Shown: positions 1 through 9,328, counted from the first letter of the stretch. The stretch is 64,000 nucleotides of DNA from BM520 sp964594665 (GCA_964594665.1 CAZQNY010000001.1:100961-164960); one strand, 5' to 3'. Notes: generated by a model not told the origin, from the letters alone. A program made the numbers and translations.

Positions 1-580
1 TAGTACCATCCACTACTTCGGAAAGGTTGTGGGGAGGCATATTTGTGGCCATACCTACGGCAATACCGGAGGCACCATTAACCAATAGCTGAGGAATTCT
101 TGATGGCAGTACGGTTGGTTCCTTCAGCGAATCGTCGAAATTGAGCTGGAAATCAACGGTATCTTTATTGATATCTGCGAGCATTTCTTCAGCTATTTTC
201 TGAAGCCTGGCTTCAGTATAACGCATTGCCGCCGGGCTGTCACCGTCAATTGAGCCAAAGTTTCCCTGGCCGTCGACCAATGGATATCTTAATGACCATT
301 CCTGAGCCATACGAACCATGGCATCATATACTGCGGTATCACCATGAGGGTGATATTTACCCAGCACCTCTCCAACGATCCTTGCTGATTTTTTATAGGG
401 TTTCCCTGAAGAGATCCCCAGTTCAGCCATCCCGAATAGTATTCTGCGGTGTACTGGCTTCATTCCGTCACGCACATCCGGCAAGGCACGGCTAACAATT
501 ACACTCATGGAGTAATCGATATAAGCCGATTTCATCTGATTTTCGATGTTAACCTTTACGATCCGCTCTCTATCTTGCAT
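1..580 (-). CDS. gyrA: DNA gyrase subunit A, N-terminal part (cut by window edge)
   Basis: This is the A subunit of DNA gyrase, which cuts and rejoins DNA during ATP-driven negative supercoiling. About 193 codons are visible and the rest lies before the window. The start region reads MQDRERIVKVNIENQM, followed by SRALPDVRDGMKPVHRR, the typical GyrA N-terminus. The catalytic tyrosine is Y121 in AAMRYTEARL, close to position 122 in E. coli. The longer, different N-terminus of Bacteroidota ParC is absent, so I call gyrA rather than parC. It is divergent from clpC, with a possible -7 box at 645-652. Confidence is high for the family. Confidence 0.96.
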   Translation of the reverse strand, partial: MQDRERIVKVNIENQMKSAYIDYSMSVIVSRALPDVRDGMKPVHRRILFGMAELGISSGKPYKKSARIVGEVLGKYHPHGDTAVYDAMVRMAQEWSLRYPLVDGQGNFGSIDGDSPAAMRYTEARLQKIAEEMLADINKDTVDFQLNFDDSLKEPTVLPSRIPQLLVNGASGIAVGMATNMPPHNLSEVVDGT

Positions 581-644
581 ATCTTTTCCTTTAATTCATT
601 CATTTACAGGGGCTTAAAAAAGCCATACATAGAAGACGAATTTA

Positions 645-652
645 CAAAAATA
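645..652 (-). promoter_or_regulatory. Possible -7 box for gyrA (TATTTTTG)
   Basis: On the minus strand the octamer TATTTTTG fits the Bacteroidota -7 consensus TAnnTTTG, 65 nt before the gyrA start. I see no -33 TTG at the usual spacing, so support is weak. Confidence 0.35.
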
Positions 653-747
653 TCCCTTTCATACAACATTCACTGAACACATATATTACTAACACTTATT
701 TGTTGATAAAACCATGCCTCAAAATTACCATATTTCTGGTTTGGTAT

Positions 748-817
748 TATATTTGATAATCAAAGCGGGCTGCTTAGAAAATTTGATGTATTGTCAAACT
801 ATCAGACGTATTTTTTG
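748..817 (+). promoter_or_regulatory. Candidate clpC promoter boxes
   Basis: Two candidates precede clpC. TATATTTG at 748-755 matches TAnnTTTG exactly but has no good -33 box. TTTG at 782-785 followed after 23 nt by TATTTTTTG (809-817) is one base longer than consensus. Nothing resembling a CIRCE heat-shock operator is visible in the 263-nt gyrA-clpC gap. Confidence 0.3.
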
Positions 818-843
818 TTCAGATTTAAAACAATAATGAATAT

Positions 844-3441
844 ATGGAAGCAAAATTTTCACAACGCGTAAAAGATGTTATTTCCTATAGCCGTGAAGAG
901 GCAATACGCCTGAAAAATGGCTATATTGGAGTAGAACACCTTTTTCTGGGAATGATCAGAGATGGCGGAGGCGTTGCGATCCAAATACTTAACTACCTGG
1001 GTGTGGATATGCCAGAGATCCGTAAACATATTGAATCGGCTGTTGCCGGTAATATGAATGATAAAGGTTCGATTGACAGAGACAACCTGCCACTAATAAA
1101 ACAGGCAGAAAGAGCCCTCAAATTAACGTACCTCGAAGCACGTACTTTTAATAGTGAAATAATTGGTACTGAACACCTTTTGCTTGCTATTCTTAAAGAT
1201 AGTAACAATATAGTATCCTCGTCACTTTCAAAGTATGGCCTTAACTACGATGCAGTTAAAGATGAAGTGATTGCAACAACATCCGGAAAACCATCCTCGC
1301 AGGATTATCGTTTTTCTCAGGATGATCCGGTTAAAAATGAATTCCCCGATGACATGACGGAGGACCCTGCTGATGAATCATACGGAAGTTCATCAGGCGG
1401 CAGGACAAAACGATCAAAAGATTCGTCACGAAAGGATACACCGGTGCTGGATAATTTTGGCCGGGATATCACAAAGTCAGCTGAGAATAATCAGCTTGAC
1501 CCCATTGTTGGAAGAGATAAAGAGCTTGAACGCATTGCTCAGATTCTTAGCAGAAGAAAAAAGAACAACCCGATTCTGATTGGGGAACCCGGTGTCGGTA
1601 AATCCGCTATTGCGGAAGGCCTGGCGTTGCGTATTGTCAGCCGTCAGGTTTCCAGAGCATTGTTTAATAAACGAATTTACACACTCGACCTGGCATCTGT
1701 TGTTGCAGGAACCAAATATCGCGGTCAATTCGAAGAACGCCTGAAGGCTGTGTTAAATGAACTGGAGAAAAATCCCGACATTATTCTGTTTATTGATGAA
1801 ATTCATACTATCGTGGGAGCTGGTAACGCCAGTGGTAGTCTGGATGCTTCAAATATTTTTAAACCTGCACTTGCACGTGGTGAAATACAATGCATCGGAG
1901 CAACGACACTTGATGAATACCGTCAGCATATTGAAAAGGATGGTGCGCTGGAACGCCGTTTTCAGAAAGTTCTTGTTGAACCTACCACTCCTGAAGAAAC
2001 GGTGGAAATACTCAATAATATCAAGGAAAAATATGAAGACCATCATCTGGTTTCTTATACCGATGAGGCTATTGATTCCTGTGTCGCGCTTACAACACGT
2101 TACATAAGCGATCGTTATCTTCCGGATAAGGCTATTGATGCATTGGATGAAGCCGGAGCCCGTGTTCATATTAAAAATATTAATGTTCCTCCGGAAATTA
2201 TTAATATCGAAAATGCCATTGAGGAAACCCGCTTGAATAAAACACAGGCGATTAAAGCTCAAAAATTTGAAGAAGCTGCCGGCTATCGTGATATTGAACG
2301 TAAACTTCAGGAAGACCTTTCACTGGCAAAAAAACGATGGGAAGAAGATTCAAAAATTCATCGGGAAACAGTCAGTGAGGAAAATGTGGCAGAAGTTGTT
2401 GCCATGATGACAGGTGTTCCGGTTCAGCGTATTGCAGAAAATGAAAGCAATCGGCTGATTAATATGGAAAATGAACTTCAAAATGAAGTTATCGGGCAGG
2501 ATGATGCCATAAAAAAAGTTGTTAAAGCTATCCGCCGTAACCGTGCCGGCCTTAAAGATCCTAATAAACCTATCGGAACCTTTATTTTTCTGGGCCCGAC
2601 AGGCGTTGGAAAAACTCACCTTGCAAAGGTGCTTTCTGAATACCTTTTTGATTCTCAGGATGCGTTGGTACGCATTGATATGAGTGAATATATGGAGAAA
2701 TTTGCTGTCTCACGCCTCGTAGGAGCGCCTCCGGGATATGTGGGTTATGAAGAAGGTGGCCAGCTGACTGAAAAAGTGCGCCGAAAGCCCTACTCTATCG
2801 TGTTGTTGGATGAAATTGAAAAAGCACATCCCGATATTTTCCATCTTATGCTGCAGGTTCTCGACGACGGTGTTCTGACCGACAGCCTGGGTCGTAAAGT
2901 GGATTTCAAAAACACGATTATCATTATGACCTCCAATATCGGTTCACGCCAGTTGAAAGACTTTGGTAAAGGGGTTGGATTTAATACTACGGCCAAACAG
3001 GCTGCAAGTAAAGATCATGCCCGTTCGGTTATCGAAAATGCATTGAAAAAATCCTTTGCTCCGGAATTTCTGAATCGTATTGATGACGTTGTTATCTTTG
3101 AGGAACTTCAGCGTAAATCCATTCATCAGATTATTGATATCGAATTAGCTCACCTTCTTTCGCGCGTCAGCGGTCTGGGATTCACTCTTAATGTTACTGA
3201 AAAAGCCAAAGATTTTATTGTTGAGAAAGGCTGGGACAGCCAATTTGGAGCACGTCCGTTAAAACGTGCTATTCAGAAGTATGTCGAGGATCCTCTGGCT
3301 GAAGAAATGATTAAAGCAACACTTCAACCAGGGACAATTATAAATGCTGATTACGAAGATGATATGCAGGAATTGAAAGTATCTTTTGCTGTACCGTCAA
3401 AATCGCTTGAAGAACCTGAAGATACCATTGCTGAAGCATAA
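844..3441 (+). CDS. clpC: ATP-dependent Clp protease ATPase subunit ClpC
   Basis: This is a Hsp100 AAA+ unfoldase that feeds substrates to ClpP in the cytoplasm. It has 865 residues, a normal length. The N-terminal Clp-N repeats cover about residues 1-150 and are followed by a charged, serine-rich linker to about 205. The first AAA+ module has Walker A GEPGVGKS with K253 and Walker B LFIDEIHT. The middle contains a UVR-like stretch (about 455-495). The second AAA+ module has GPTGVGKT with K590. The UVR-like middle and the ClpC-type N-terminus favour ClpC over ClpB or ClpA. It is a single gene, convergent with the acyl-CoA dehydrogenase operon and sharing a terminator with it. ClpP is not in the window. 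Confidence 0.95.
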   Translation: MEAKFSQRVKDVISYSREEAIRLKNGYIGVEHLFLGMIRDGGGVAIQILNYLGVDMPEIRKHIESAVAGNMNDKGSIDRDNLPLIKQAERALKLTYLEARTFNSEIIGTEHLLLAILKDSNNIVSSSLSKYGLNYDAVKDEVIATTSGKPSSQDYRFSQDDPVKNEFPDDMTEDPADESYGSSSGGRTKRSKDSSRKDTPVLDNFGRDITKSAENNQLDPIVGRDKELERIAQILSRRKKNNPILIGEPGVGKSAIAEGLALRIVSRQVSRALFNKRIYTLDLASVVAGTKYRGQFEERLKAVLNELEKNPDIILFIDEIHTIVGAGNASGSLDASNIFKPALARGEIQCIGATTLDEYRQHIEKDGALERRFQKVLVEPTTPEETVEILNNIKEKYEDHHLVSYTDEAIDSCVALTTRYISDRYLPDKAIDALDEAGARVHIKNINVPPEIINIENAIEETRLNKTQAIKAQKFEEAAGYRDIERKLQEDLSLAKKRWEEDSKIHRETVSEENVAEVVAMMTGVPVQRIAENESNRLINMENELQNEVIGQDDAIKKVVKAIRRNRAGLKDPNKPIGTFIFLGPTGVGKTHLAKVLSEYLFDSQDALVRIDMSEYMEKFAVSRLVGAPPGYVGYEEGGQLTEKVRRKPYSIVLLDEIEKAHPDIFHLMLQVLDDGVLTDSLGRKVDFKNTIIIMTSNIGSRQLKDFGKGVGFNTTAKQAASKDHARSVIENALKKSFAPEFLNRIDDVVIFEELQRKSIHQIIDIELAHLLSRVSGLGFTLNVTEKAKDFIVEKGWDSQFGARPLKRAIQKYVEDPLAEEMIKATLQPGTIINADYEDDMQELKVSFAVPSKSLEEPEDTIAEA

Positions 3442-3454
3442 ATCTGTTTGAAAT

Positions 3455-3496
3455 AAAAAATGGCGGGTAACCACTATGGATTATCCGCCATTTTTT
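3455..3496. terminator. Bidirectional terminator between clpC and the acyl-CoA dehydrogenase gene
   Basis: The arms AAAAAATGGCGG and CCGCCATTTTTT form a GC-rich stem, extended by TAA/TTA, with A and T runs on both sides. It therefore works as an intrinsic terminator on either strand for the two converging genes. Confidence 0.75.
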
Positions 3497-3513
3497 ATTC
3501 GGAGTTTACATTT

Positions 3514-5220
3514 TTACTGTCTGAAATCATCCAGATCTTTTGGTTGGAAATTATTGATAAAGCTTACTGACGAAATATTATCAGCTTTTGCTTTACGAAT
3601 AAATATATCAGTGGATTTCAAATAATCCCCTCCCCTGTTTGTATCGAGCATTAACACATATCCAATAATGATATTACCCGCCATTTCTACCAGTCGGCGC
3701 GACATGAAAGTCAGGTAATCTTCCATTTCCTGGGCATGTTCCAGAACTTTGGCAACGGTTTTTTCATACTGAGCGGTCATCTTTTGCAGTGTCCTGCTCA
3801 GATATTCAAGTTCAGGTTTCACCGGTATTTCTGCATATTCGTGCATTTTTTTCAGGAAAGCACCATTGGTAACGCCACGAATAGCAGCAACAACCTGAAG
3901 CTGAGAAGTTCCTTCATAAATATTTGTGATACGGGCATCACGGTATATGCGTTCTACCGGGTAATCTTTCATGTAACCGGATCCGCCATGCACCTGTAAT
4001 GCATCATAAGCAACCTGGTTACAATATTCTGAAGCGAACAATTTCAGCAACGGTGTAAATACATCCGCATTTTTCTGATAATATTTCATTTCCTTCCGCT
4101 CTTCCGGCAAGAGTTTTCTTTCTTCCTGCACAAAGCCATAGGTTTTATATACATCCACCATACGACTTGTTTCATAGAGCAATGCCCGAGCGGCATCAGT
4201 TTTTACCTTCATCATGGTAATCATCTCATACACAGCAGGATATTGGATAATTGCTTTTCCAAACTGCTCGCGTTCTTTTGCATAAGCAAGCGCCTCCCTG
4301 TAGGCAGCCTCAGCAATTCCAACCGATTGGGCACCGACACCCAGACGAGCAGAGTTCATTAATGCCATGACATATTTGATAAGCCCCAGTTTTCTGTCAC
4401 CAACAAGTTCTGCCGGTGCATTTTTAAAAACAAGCTCGCATGTCGGGCTACCCTTAATTCCGAGTTTGTTTTCAATACGACGGACAGAAACAGCCTGATG
4501 GGCTTTATCGTAAACAAAAAGCGACAAACCACGGGCATCGGTTGTTCCCTCTTCGCTACGGGCGAGAACCAGCGAAACATCAGCATCGCCATTAGTAATA
4601 AAACGTTTAACACCATTGAGAAGCCAGGTTCCTTTTTCCTCGCTGTATTCTGCCTTCAGCTGCACTGCCTGAAGGTCGGAGCCTGCATCTGGTTCTGTAA
4701 GATCCATTGCTGCTGTTGCCCCCTGATTAAACCGCGGGAGATACTTTTCCTTTATTTCGTCGGAACCAAATTCATGCAATGTTTCAGCACAATCCTGAAG
4801 CCCCCAGATATTTGCAAAACCGGCATCCGCACGGCTTACAATTTCTGCCGACATTACATAAGGTACAATGGAAAAGTTAAGCCCGTTGTATTTACGTGGT
4901 AAACTTAGTCCGACAACACCTGCCTGGGTGAGTTTATCATGATTTTCCTGTGTGCCTCGTGCATATTTAACACCACTATTAATTAATTCAGGACCTTCCG
5001 CATCAACCGATTCGGCATTGGGAGCAATAGTATCGCCCGCGATTCCTCCAATAATATCCAGAACTTTTTCATAGGAATCCATTGCATCCTCATAATCCAG
5101 TGGAGCATGTGGATAAGCCTCCTTTTCAGTGTAATCATTCTCTTTCAGCCTTACAATCTTCTCCATTAGCGGGTGTTGAAGGTGAAAAAGCAGGTTTTTA
5201 TTATCAGTAAAAAAATTCAT
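3514..5220 (-). CDS. Acyl-CoA dehydrogenase (long form, about 568 aa)
   Basis: This FAD enzyme oxidises an acyl-CoA to the enoyl-CoA and passes electrons to ETF. The acyl-CoA dehydrogenase signatures are visible: TEPDAGSDL in the middle domain and QVHGGSGYMKDYPVER in the C-terminal domain. The segment IYEGTSQLQ carries the glutamate that acts as catalytic base in the SCAD/MCAD branch. At 568 residues it is longer than the usual 380, with roughly 120 extra residues at the C-terminus as in several Bacteroidota members. An upstream TTG would add two residues, but ATG at 5220 is preferred. It is the last gene of etfB-etfA-acd, 24 nt after etfA, which supports direct electron transfer to this ETF. 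Chain-length specificity cannot be read from sequence. Confidence 0.92.
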   Translation of the reverse strand: MNFFTDNKNLLFHLQHPLMEKIVRLKENDYTEKEAYPHAPLDYEDAMDSYEKVLDIIGGIAGDTIAPNAESVDAEGPELINSGVKYARGTQENHDKLTQAGVVGLSLPRKYNGLNFSIVPYVMSAEIVSRADAGFANIWGLQDCAETLHEFGSDEIKEKYLPRFNQGATAAMDLTEPDAGSDLQAVQLKAEYSEEKGTWLLNGVKRFITNGDADVSLVLARSEEGTTDARGLSLFVYDKAHQAVSVRRIENKLGIKGSPTCELVFKNAPAELVGDRKLGLIKYVMALMNSARLGVGAQSVGIAEAAYREALAYAKEREQFGKAIIQYPAVYEMITMMKVKTDAARALLYETSRMVDVYKTYGFVQEERKLLPEERKEMKYYQKNADVFTPLLKLFASEYCNQVAYDALQVHGGSGYMKDYPVERIYRDARITNIYEGTSQLQVVAAIRGVTNGAFLKKMHEYAEIPVKPELEYLSRTLQKMTAQYEKTVAKVLEHAQEMEDYLTFMSRRLVEMAGNIIIGYVLMLDTNRGGDYLKSTDIFIRKAKADNISSVSFINNFQPKDLDDFRQ

Positions 5221-5244
5221 TTTCAATGGTTTTAATTCATGACA

Positions 5245-6267
5245 TTACTTGGAGTTTGCTCTAAAATAGCGAATCATCTTAGGAATAATATCTTCAGCCT
5301 TTCCAACGATGCTATAATCGGCAATTTGATTCAATGGAGCATTCGGGTCGGTATTTACAGAGATGATTTTAGCACTTTGATCCATACCGGCACGATGTTG
5401 AACAGCTCCGGAGATCCCAAAGCCAATATACAATTTGGGCCGCACTGTTACACCTGTCTGGCCCACCTGTCGTTCATGATCCACAAATCCTGCATCAACA
5501 GCCGCACGGGAAGCACCCACTTCTCCACCAAGGATACCGGCTAGTTCAAATAGTTTGTCAAAAGCCTCACGGGAACCAACGCCATACCCTCCGGCAATGA
5601 TAACAGACGATTTTTTGATATCTACTTTCGGTGGTTCTATATGACGTTCGATAATTTCAATAGCAAAATCAGCAGGATCAACAATATCATCTACGACAAG
5701 ATTTACTACCTCAGGTATGGATGGTGTTTCGGCGGGTTCATTTTTCATAACACCTTCCCTTACCGTTGCCATTTGTGGTCGGGTATCAGGATTAATGATG
5801 GTAGCAATAATGTTACCCCCAAAAGCAGGGCGAATCTGATACAACAGATTATCATATTGCGTATCACTTTTTTTATCATAATGCTCACCGTATACCAGGC
5901 TGGTACAGTCTGCTGTCAGGCCACATTTTAAATCGGAAGCAACTCGTGGAGCAAGATCACGGCCAACAGGAGACGCCCCGACAAGTGCGATTTGAGGGTC
6001 GGACTTACGGCATACATGCGCCATAATTGCAGCATGAGGCTGTGTCGTAAAAGGGAACAGCCGGTTGTCATTGGCAACATAAACAGTTGAAACACCGTAA
6101 TTTCCACATACATCAAATAACGCTTCCGTATTGATACCAATAAGCACAGCATCCAGGTGTACTTTCTGTTCTTCAGCAAGCTTTCTGCCTTTGGATAGCA
6201 GTTCAAGACTTACATCAGCAATATTACCTTCTTCGGTAATCTCACAATATACTAATATATTTTGCAT
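5245..6267 (-). CDS. etfA: Electron transfer flavoprotein subunit alpha
   Basis: EtfA holds the FAD of the ETF heterodimer. The C-terminal FAD-binding region is clear: GGYGVGSREAFDKLFELA, then RPKLYIGFGISGAVQHRAGM and VNTDPNAPLNQIADY, all family hallmarks. Its 340 residues are slightly above the typical 310-330. It starts 25 nt after etfB and lies just before the acyl-CoA dehydrogenase gene, so the three are probably one transcript. The sequence alone does not say whether this ETF is bifurcating. There is no adjacent quinone oxidoreductase gene to settle the electron acceptor. Confidence 0.93.
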   Translation of the reverse strand: MQNILVYCEITEEGNIADVSLELLSKGRKLAEEQKVHLDAVLIGINTEALFDVCGNYGVSTVYVANDNRLFPFTTQPHAAIMAHVCRKSDPQIALVGASPVGRDLAPRVASDLKCGLTADCTSLVYGEHYDKKSDTQYDNLLYQIRPAFGGNIIATIINPDTRPQMATVREGVMKNEPAETPSIPEVVNLVVDDIVDPADFAIEIIERHIEPPKVDIKKSSVIIAGGYGVGSREAFDKLFELAGILGGEVGASRAAVDAGFVDHERQVGQTGVTVRPKLYIGFGISGAVQHRAGMDQSAKIISVNTDPNAPLNQIADYSIVGKAEDIIPKMIRYFRANSK

Positions 6268-6292
6268 AATAAATTCGATTTAAGATAACAGG

Positions 6293-7165
6293 TTAACCCA
6301 GAACATGGCTGTCGATAAGGTCTTTCATCATTGCATCAATATCGTCATTGCTATCAGTCAACACCTTAGTTTCTTTCGCTTTAAAGACGACATTTTCAAT
6401 TTTCTTAACTTTGGTAGGAGAACCGCTAAGGCCCAGTTTATCCACATCAGCGTTCACATCATCCACCGACCACTCTTCAATAGAAAGATAAGGGCGTTGA
6501 TCGAAAAGCTCGGTATAGTCACGGGTTTCTTCCTGCAATTCAGTAACGGTTCTTGCATGTTTAAACTGCATAAGACGTTGTGCATGCCTGGGGCGGCACT
6601 CTTCAGCTGAGGCATTAACCGTTATCAGTGCCGGGAGATTACATTTCACTGTTTCAACGCCCCGTTCAAGGCGCCGTTTGACGGTAATATGTTCCGTTGT
6701 TATCTCTTCCAGATTTTCGGCATAGGTTATTTGGGGAAGATGTAGTTTCTCTGCTGTTTGAGGCCCTACCTGAGCAGTATCTCCATCAATGGCCTGTCGC
6801 CCTGCAATAACAATATCATAAGGTTCCAGATTTCGTATTGCCATTGATAATGCATAGGATGTTGCCAGGGTATCAGAACCGGCAAAACGACGGTCTGTTA
6901 ACAAGATACCTCTGTCTGCACCACGGTAAATGGCTTCACGAATTATTCCTGCTGCACGGGAGGGTCCCATTGTCAGTACTACTATTTCTGCATCCTGAAT
7001 CTGATCTTTGATTTTAAGGGCAAATTCCAGGGCATTAAGGTCTTCCGGATTATAAATCGCCGGAAGCACCCCTCGATTTACTGTTCCATCGGCTTTCATT
7101 GCATCCTTACCCACGTTTCGTGTGTCAGGCACCTGCTTCGCCATTACAATAATTCTAAAACTCAT
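6293..7165 (-). CDS. etfB: Electron transfer flavoprotein subunit beta
   Basis: EtfB is the partner of EtfA. The N-terminus MSFRIIVMAKQVPDT and the segment AGRQAIDGDTAQVGPQTA are typical of the family. An upstream in-frame start would add 11 residues, but the ATG at 7165 gives the conserved N-terminus and is used here, making 290 residues. It is first in the etfB-etfA-acd operon, with a -7-like box about 22 nt upstream. The role is electron shuttling between the dehydrogenase and the respiratory or fermentative redox pool. Confidence 0.93.
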   Translation of the reverse strand: MSFRIIVMAKQVPDTRNVGKDAMKADGTVNRGVLPAIYNPEDLNALEFALKIKDQIQDAEIVVLTMGPSRAAGIIREAIYRGADRGILLTDRRFAGSDTLATSYALSMAIRNLEPYDIVIAGRQAIDGDTAQVGPQTAEKLHLPQITYAENLEEITTEHITVKRRLERGVETVKCNLPALITVNASAEECRPRHAQRLMQFKHARTVTELQEETRDYTELFDQRPYLSIEEWSVDDVNADVDKLGLSGSPTKVKKIENVVFKAKETKVLTDSNDDIDAMMKDLIDSHVLG

Positions 7166-7186
7166 GCTTTCATTTTTTATGAACAG

Positions 7187-7194
7187 CAAAAATA
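7187..7194 (-). promoter_or_regulatory. Possible -7 box for the etfB-etfA-acd operon
   Basis: TATTTTTG on the minus strand fits TAnnTTTG and ends about 22 nt before the etfB ATG. No -33 element at the usual distance is evident. Confidence 0.4.
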
Positions 7195-7233
7195 CCAAAA
7201 CATTTTAAACTACCACGGTGAATCAATATTCAT

Positions 7234-7274
7234 AAAAAAATCCCTGATGCAGCATGAATGCATATACCAGGGAT
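7234..7274 (-). terminator. Terminator downstream of the 7315-8331 gene
   Basis: On the minus strand ATCCCTG and CAGGGAT pair over a 21-nt loop, and the 3' arm runs into seven T residues. It lies 41 nt after the stop of the secreted acidic protein and separates it from etfB. Confidence 0.6.
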
Positions 7275-7314
7275 AATTATCAAAAACGGTATGTATGTTG
7301 TTATAAATCAGCAG

Positions 7315-8331
7315 CTAAAAGATATTAATGCATTTTGTATAACATGATTTGCCTTTAACAATTTGGATGTAAAATTTATTGTGATCCGATGAAATATCCA
7401 CATTTCGCTTATACGAACCTGCCTTTAGCTTAAACTCTTCATCCAATAATGGTGTAAGATCTTCGTTGAGTAAGATTACCTTATATGTTTGATCAGGAAT
7501 AACATTAAAGCTGATTCCGAGACCACTCCGGCCGCGTATTGAATTAATGCGCAGATTCATAGGGGTAAATGTTTCTCTGCATTTCGAATAGCCCCACTCC
7601 TTAAAATATTCCCATTGTTGCTCAGTAAGGTCACTGATTTCAGTTGTCGATGCGGCATGACTATTCCCGTAGAATTTTATATCCTGTGGCATACCATGTA
7701 CGAAGATATCTTTGTCGAGGTTCTTAAGAACCGAGAGATCGATGTCCATACCTTCAAGTTCTTTCGAAAAATCATCCATATTTGCTTTGATCGTCATTAC
7801 AAGGCTATCACCATCCACCGTTTTCCAATAGGCCAGGTCGTCCGACATAGCATCAATGGTTACCATAATTTCTTTTTCACATTCCTCTAAGCCATCTTCT
7901 AAATCTTCAAGGTCAGCAGTTATTTTCATGGTAATAAATTCTTCCAGATCATCAAATCGAATTTCCTTTTCTGAATCAAGCTGAATACTGATAATTTTAG
8001 GTTTTTCGCCCGTTGAATGGTCCGCTCGCAGTACTATGGCTTTTGCATCTACTTTGATATCACTTTCTGTTGTATATACAATATGATCCTCATTGCCATC
8101 TACTTCAATGTCCATAGTGATTTCAATCTCATCTTCAAGTCCCAGGCTTTCGAGAATCTCCTCAACTTCAAAATGCTCATTATGAATGGTTGTATCAAGA
8201 ACCATCTTTTCACCATTTTTTATGGTTATTACTTTAATGCGAGCCTCCTTTTCATTTTCCTGAGCGATTGATATTCCAGTGAAAACCAAAAGTGAAATAG
8301 TAGTAAGAATAATTGGAAATAACTTTTTCAT
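7315..8331 (-). CDS. Secreted acidic protein of unknown function with a sorting-domain-like tail
   Basis: I do not recognise a named family. From the ATG at 8331 the protein has 338 residues, starting with a clear signal peptide (MKKLFPIILTTISLLVFTG, cleavage after SIAQ). The body (about 25-250) is very acidic, rich in E, D and I/V, and looks like a beta-rich repeat. The last 75 residues read like a T9SS type A sorting domain: YKVILLNEDL, GSYKRNVDIS, FYIQIVKG and a final CINIF, but without the usual PNP motif. It has its own candidate promoter and terminator, so it is likely monocistronic. The location is envelope or outside the cell; the activity is unknown. Confidence 0.75.
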   Translation of the reverse strand: MKKLFPIILTTISLLVFTGISIAQENEKEARIKVITIKNGEKMVLDTTIHNEHFEVEEILESLGLEDEIEITMDIEVDGNEDHIVYTTESDIKVDAKAIVLRADHSTGEKPKIISIQLDSEKEIRFDDLEEFITMKITADLEDLEDGLEECEKEIMVTIDAMSDDLAYWKTVDGDSLVMTIKANMDDFSKELEGMDIDLSVLKNLDKDIFVHGMPQDIKFYGNSHAASTTEISDLTEQQWEYFKEWGYSKCRETFTPMNLRINSIRGRSGLGISFNVIPDQTYKVILLNEDLTPLLDEEFKLKAGSYKRNVDISSDHNKFYIQIVKGKSCYTKCINIF

Positions 8332-8355
8332 ACGCTTTATTTTTTTGTTACATGA

Positions 8356-8363
8356 CAAAGCTA
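8356..8363 (-). promoter_or_regulatory. Possible -7 box for the secreted acidic protein
   Basis: TAGCTTTG on the minus strand fits TAnnTTTG and lies 25 nt before the ATG at 8331. No convincing -33 box was found. Confidence 0.35.
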
Positions 8364-8407
8364 TATGAATCGCTCTTGTAAAACGGTTAATGGTCTGTTA
8401 AGCTCTG

Positions 8408-9304
8408 TTAATGAGTGTTAACAGGCTGTGGATCGGTGAGATATAGTCTGCCTTTCTTGATAACATCTACTTCGCAGTCAATCAATCCTGATTTTTTAAA
8501 GACATCAGAGGAAGAAACATCAGTAACAACATCAATTGCGTGCCCCCAACAATCTTTAACCGTTAAAACATATTCTTTTCTGCCGTTATAGCTAATTTTA
8601 AAGTGGAAATCGCTGTATGGGAACAAGTATCTTTTTCCGGGAACATATGCGGGATTTAGCGGTTCCAGGGTAGTTTGCCCATCAGCACTCTGTTTAATGA
8701 CATTACAGCGGATATGGGTATCAGCACTAATCCCATAATGCAAATAGTTTTTCGTTGGTAAAAGATGAATTCTGTCTGCATTATCTCTTAGATAAAAACA
8801 CACACCACAACCTTCCGCATCTTTTATGTCAGCTACATAAAAGGAATACACATTCCCCTCGGTAAACCAACATTCGTCAGTATCCCGGGAATCAGAAAGA
8901 TATAATTTTCCCTTTTTGATCCTTGCTATGCGAAGATCAACAGCTTCTCCAACGTTATGTTTCAGACTTACTGTGTGTCTGAATCCCAGTTTATCTTCAA
9001 CGGTAACGATAAAACAATTCTCTATATGAGAAATGCCAATAACAGGAAAAGAGCACACATCACCCACAGAATAAAACGGGTGCGGTGGTTCGAGGAATAT
9101 TTTTCCCGTACAATTAATTTTGTCTACTTTACAGCGTAAAACAATTTCCGGAGCGATGTGATATTTTTTATAATAGGAAGCATCTAGCATGTGGCGGAAA
9201 CCAAAAGGATCCTCAAGAACCCAAAATTGGGAAGAATCCCCAAGAGCGACCTTTTTAATAACTCTAAAGTCGTAGTATTCACCTTGTACAAGTTTTCCTT
9301 TCAT
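8408..9304 (-). CDS. Cytosolic protein of four beta-barrel-like repeats, unknown function
   Basis: This is not a family I can name. Its 298 residues have no signal peptide or membrane segment. They divide into four units of 65-75 residues beginning near 5, 76, 145 and 216, each opening with a G-x-x-Y/C-x-F-type strand. Units 1 and 3 end alike (FLEPPHPFY, TLEPLNPAY). Units 2 and 4 end alike (IKKGKLYLSD, IKKGRLYLTD). The layout is therefore A-B-A-B, an old duplication of a two-unit block. The pattern of short strands, a central D-x-x-G-x-x-H turn and a final K/G-x-L-x-L resembles S1/OB folds, which suggests but does not prove nucleic-acid binding. It lies 24 nt after ftsY and may be co-transcribed with it. 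Confidence 0.8.
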   Translation of the reverse strand: MKGKLVQGEYYDFRVIKKVALGDSSQFWVLEDPFGFRHMLDASYYKKYHIAPEIVLRCKVDKINCTGKIFLEPPHPFYSVGDVCSFPVIGISHIENCFIVTVEDKLGFRHTVSLKHNVGEAVDLRIARIKKGKLYLSDSRDTDECWFTEGNVYSFYVADIKDAEGCGVCFYLRDNADRIHLLPTKNYLHYGISADTHIRCNVIKQSADGQTTLEPLNPAYVPGKRYLFPYSDFHFKISYNGRKEYVLTVKDCWGHAIDVVTDVSSSDVFKKSGLIDCEVDVIKKGRLYLTDPQPVNTH

Positions 9305-9328
9305 AGAAGCAAGGCTCCCGGCACTGGA

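Noticed and set aside
226..676. Two open frames on the plus strand at 226-495 and 449-676
   Set aside because: They lie antisense to gyrA and its leader; the minus-strand reading gives unmistakable GyrA.
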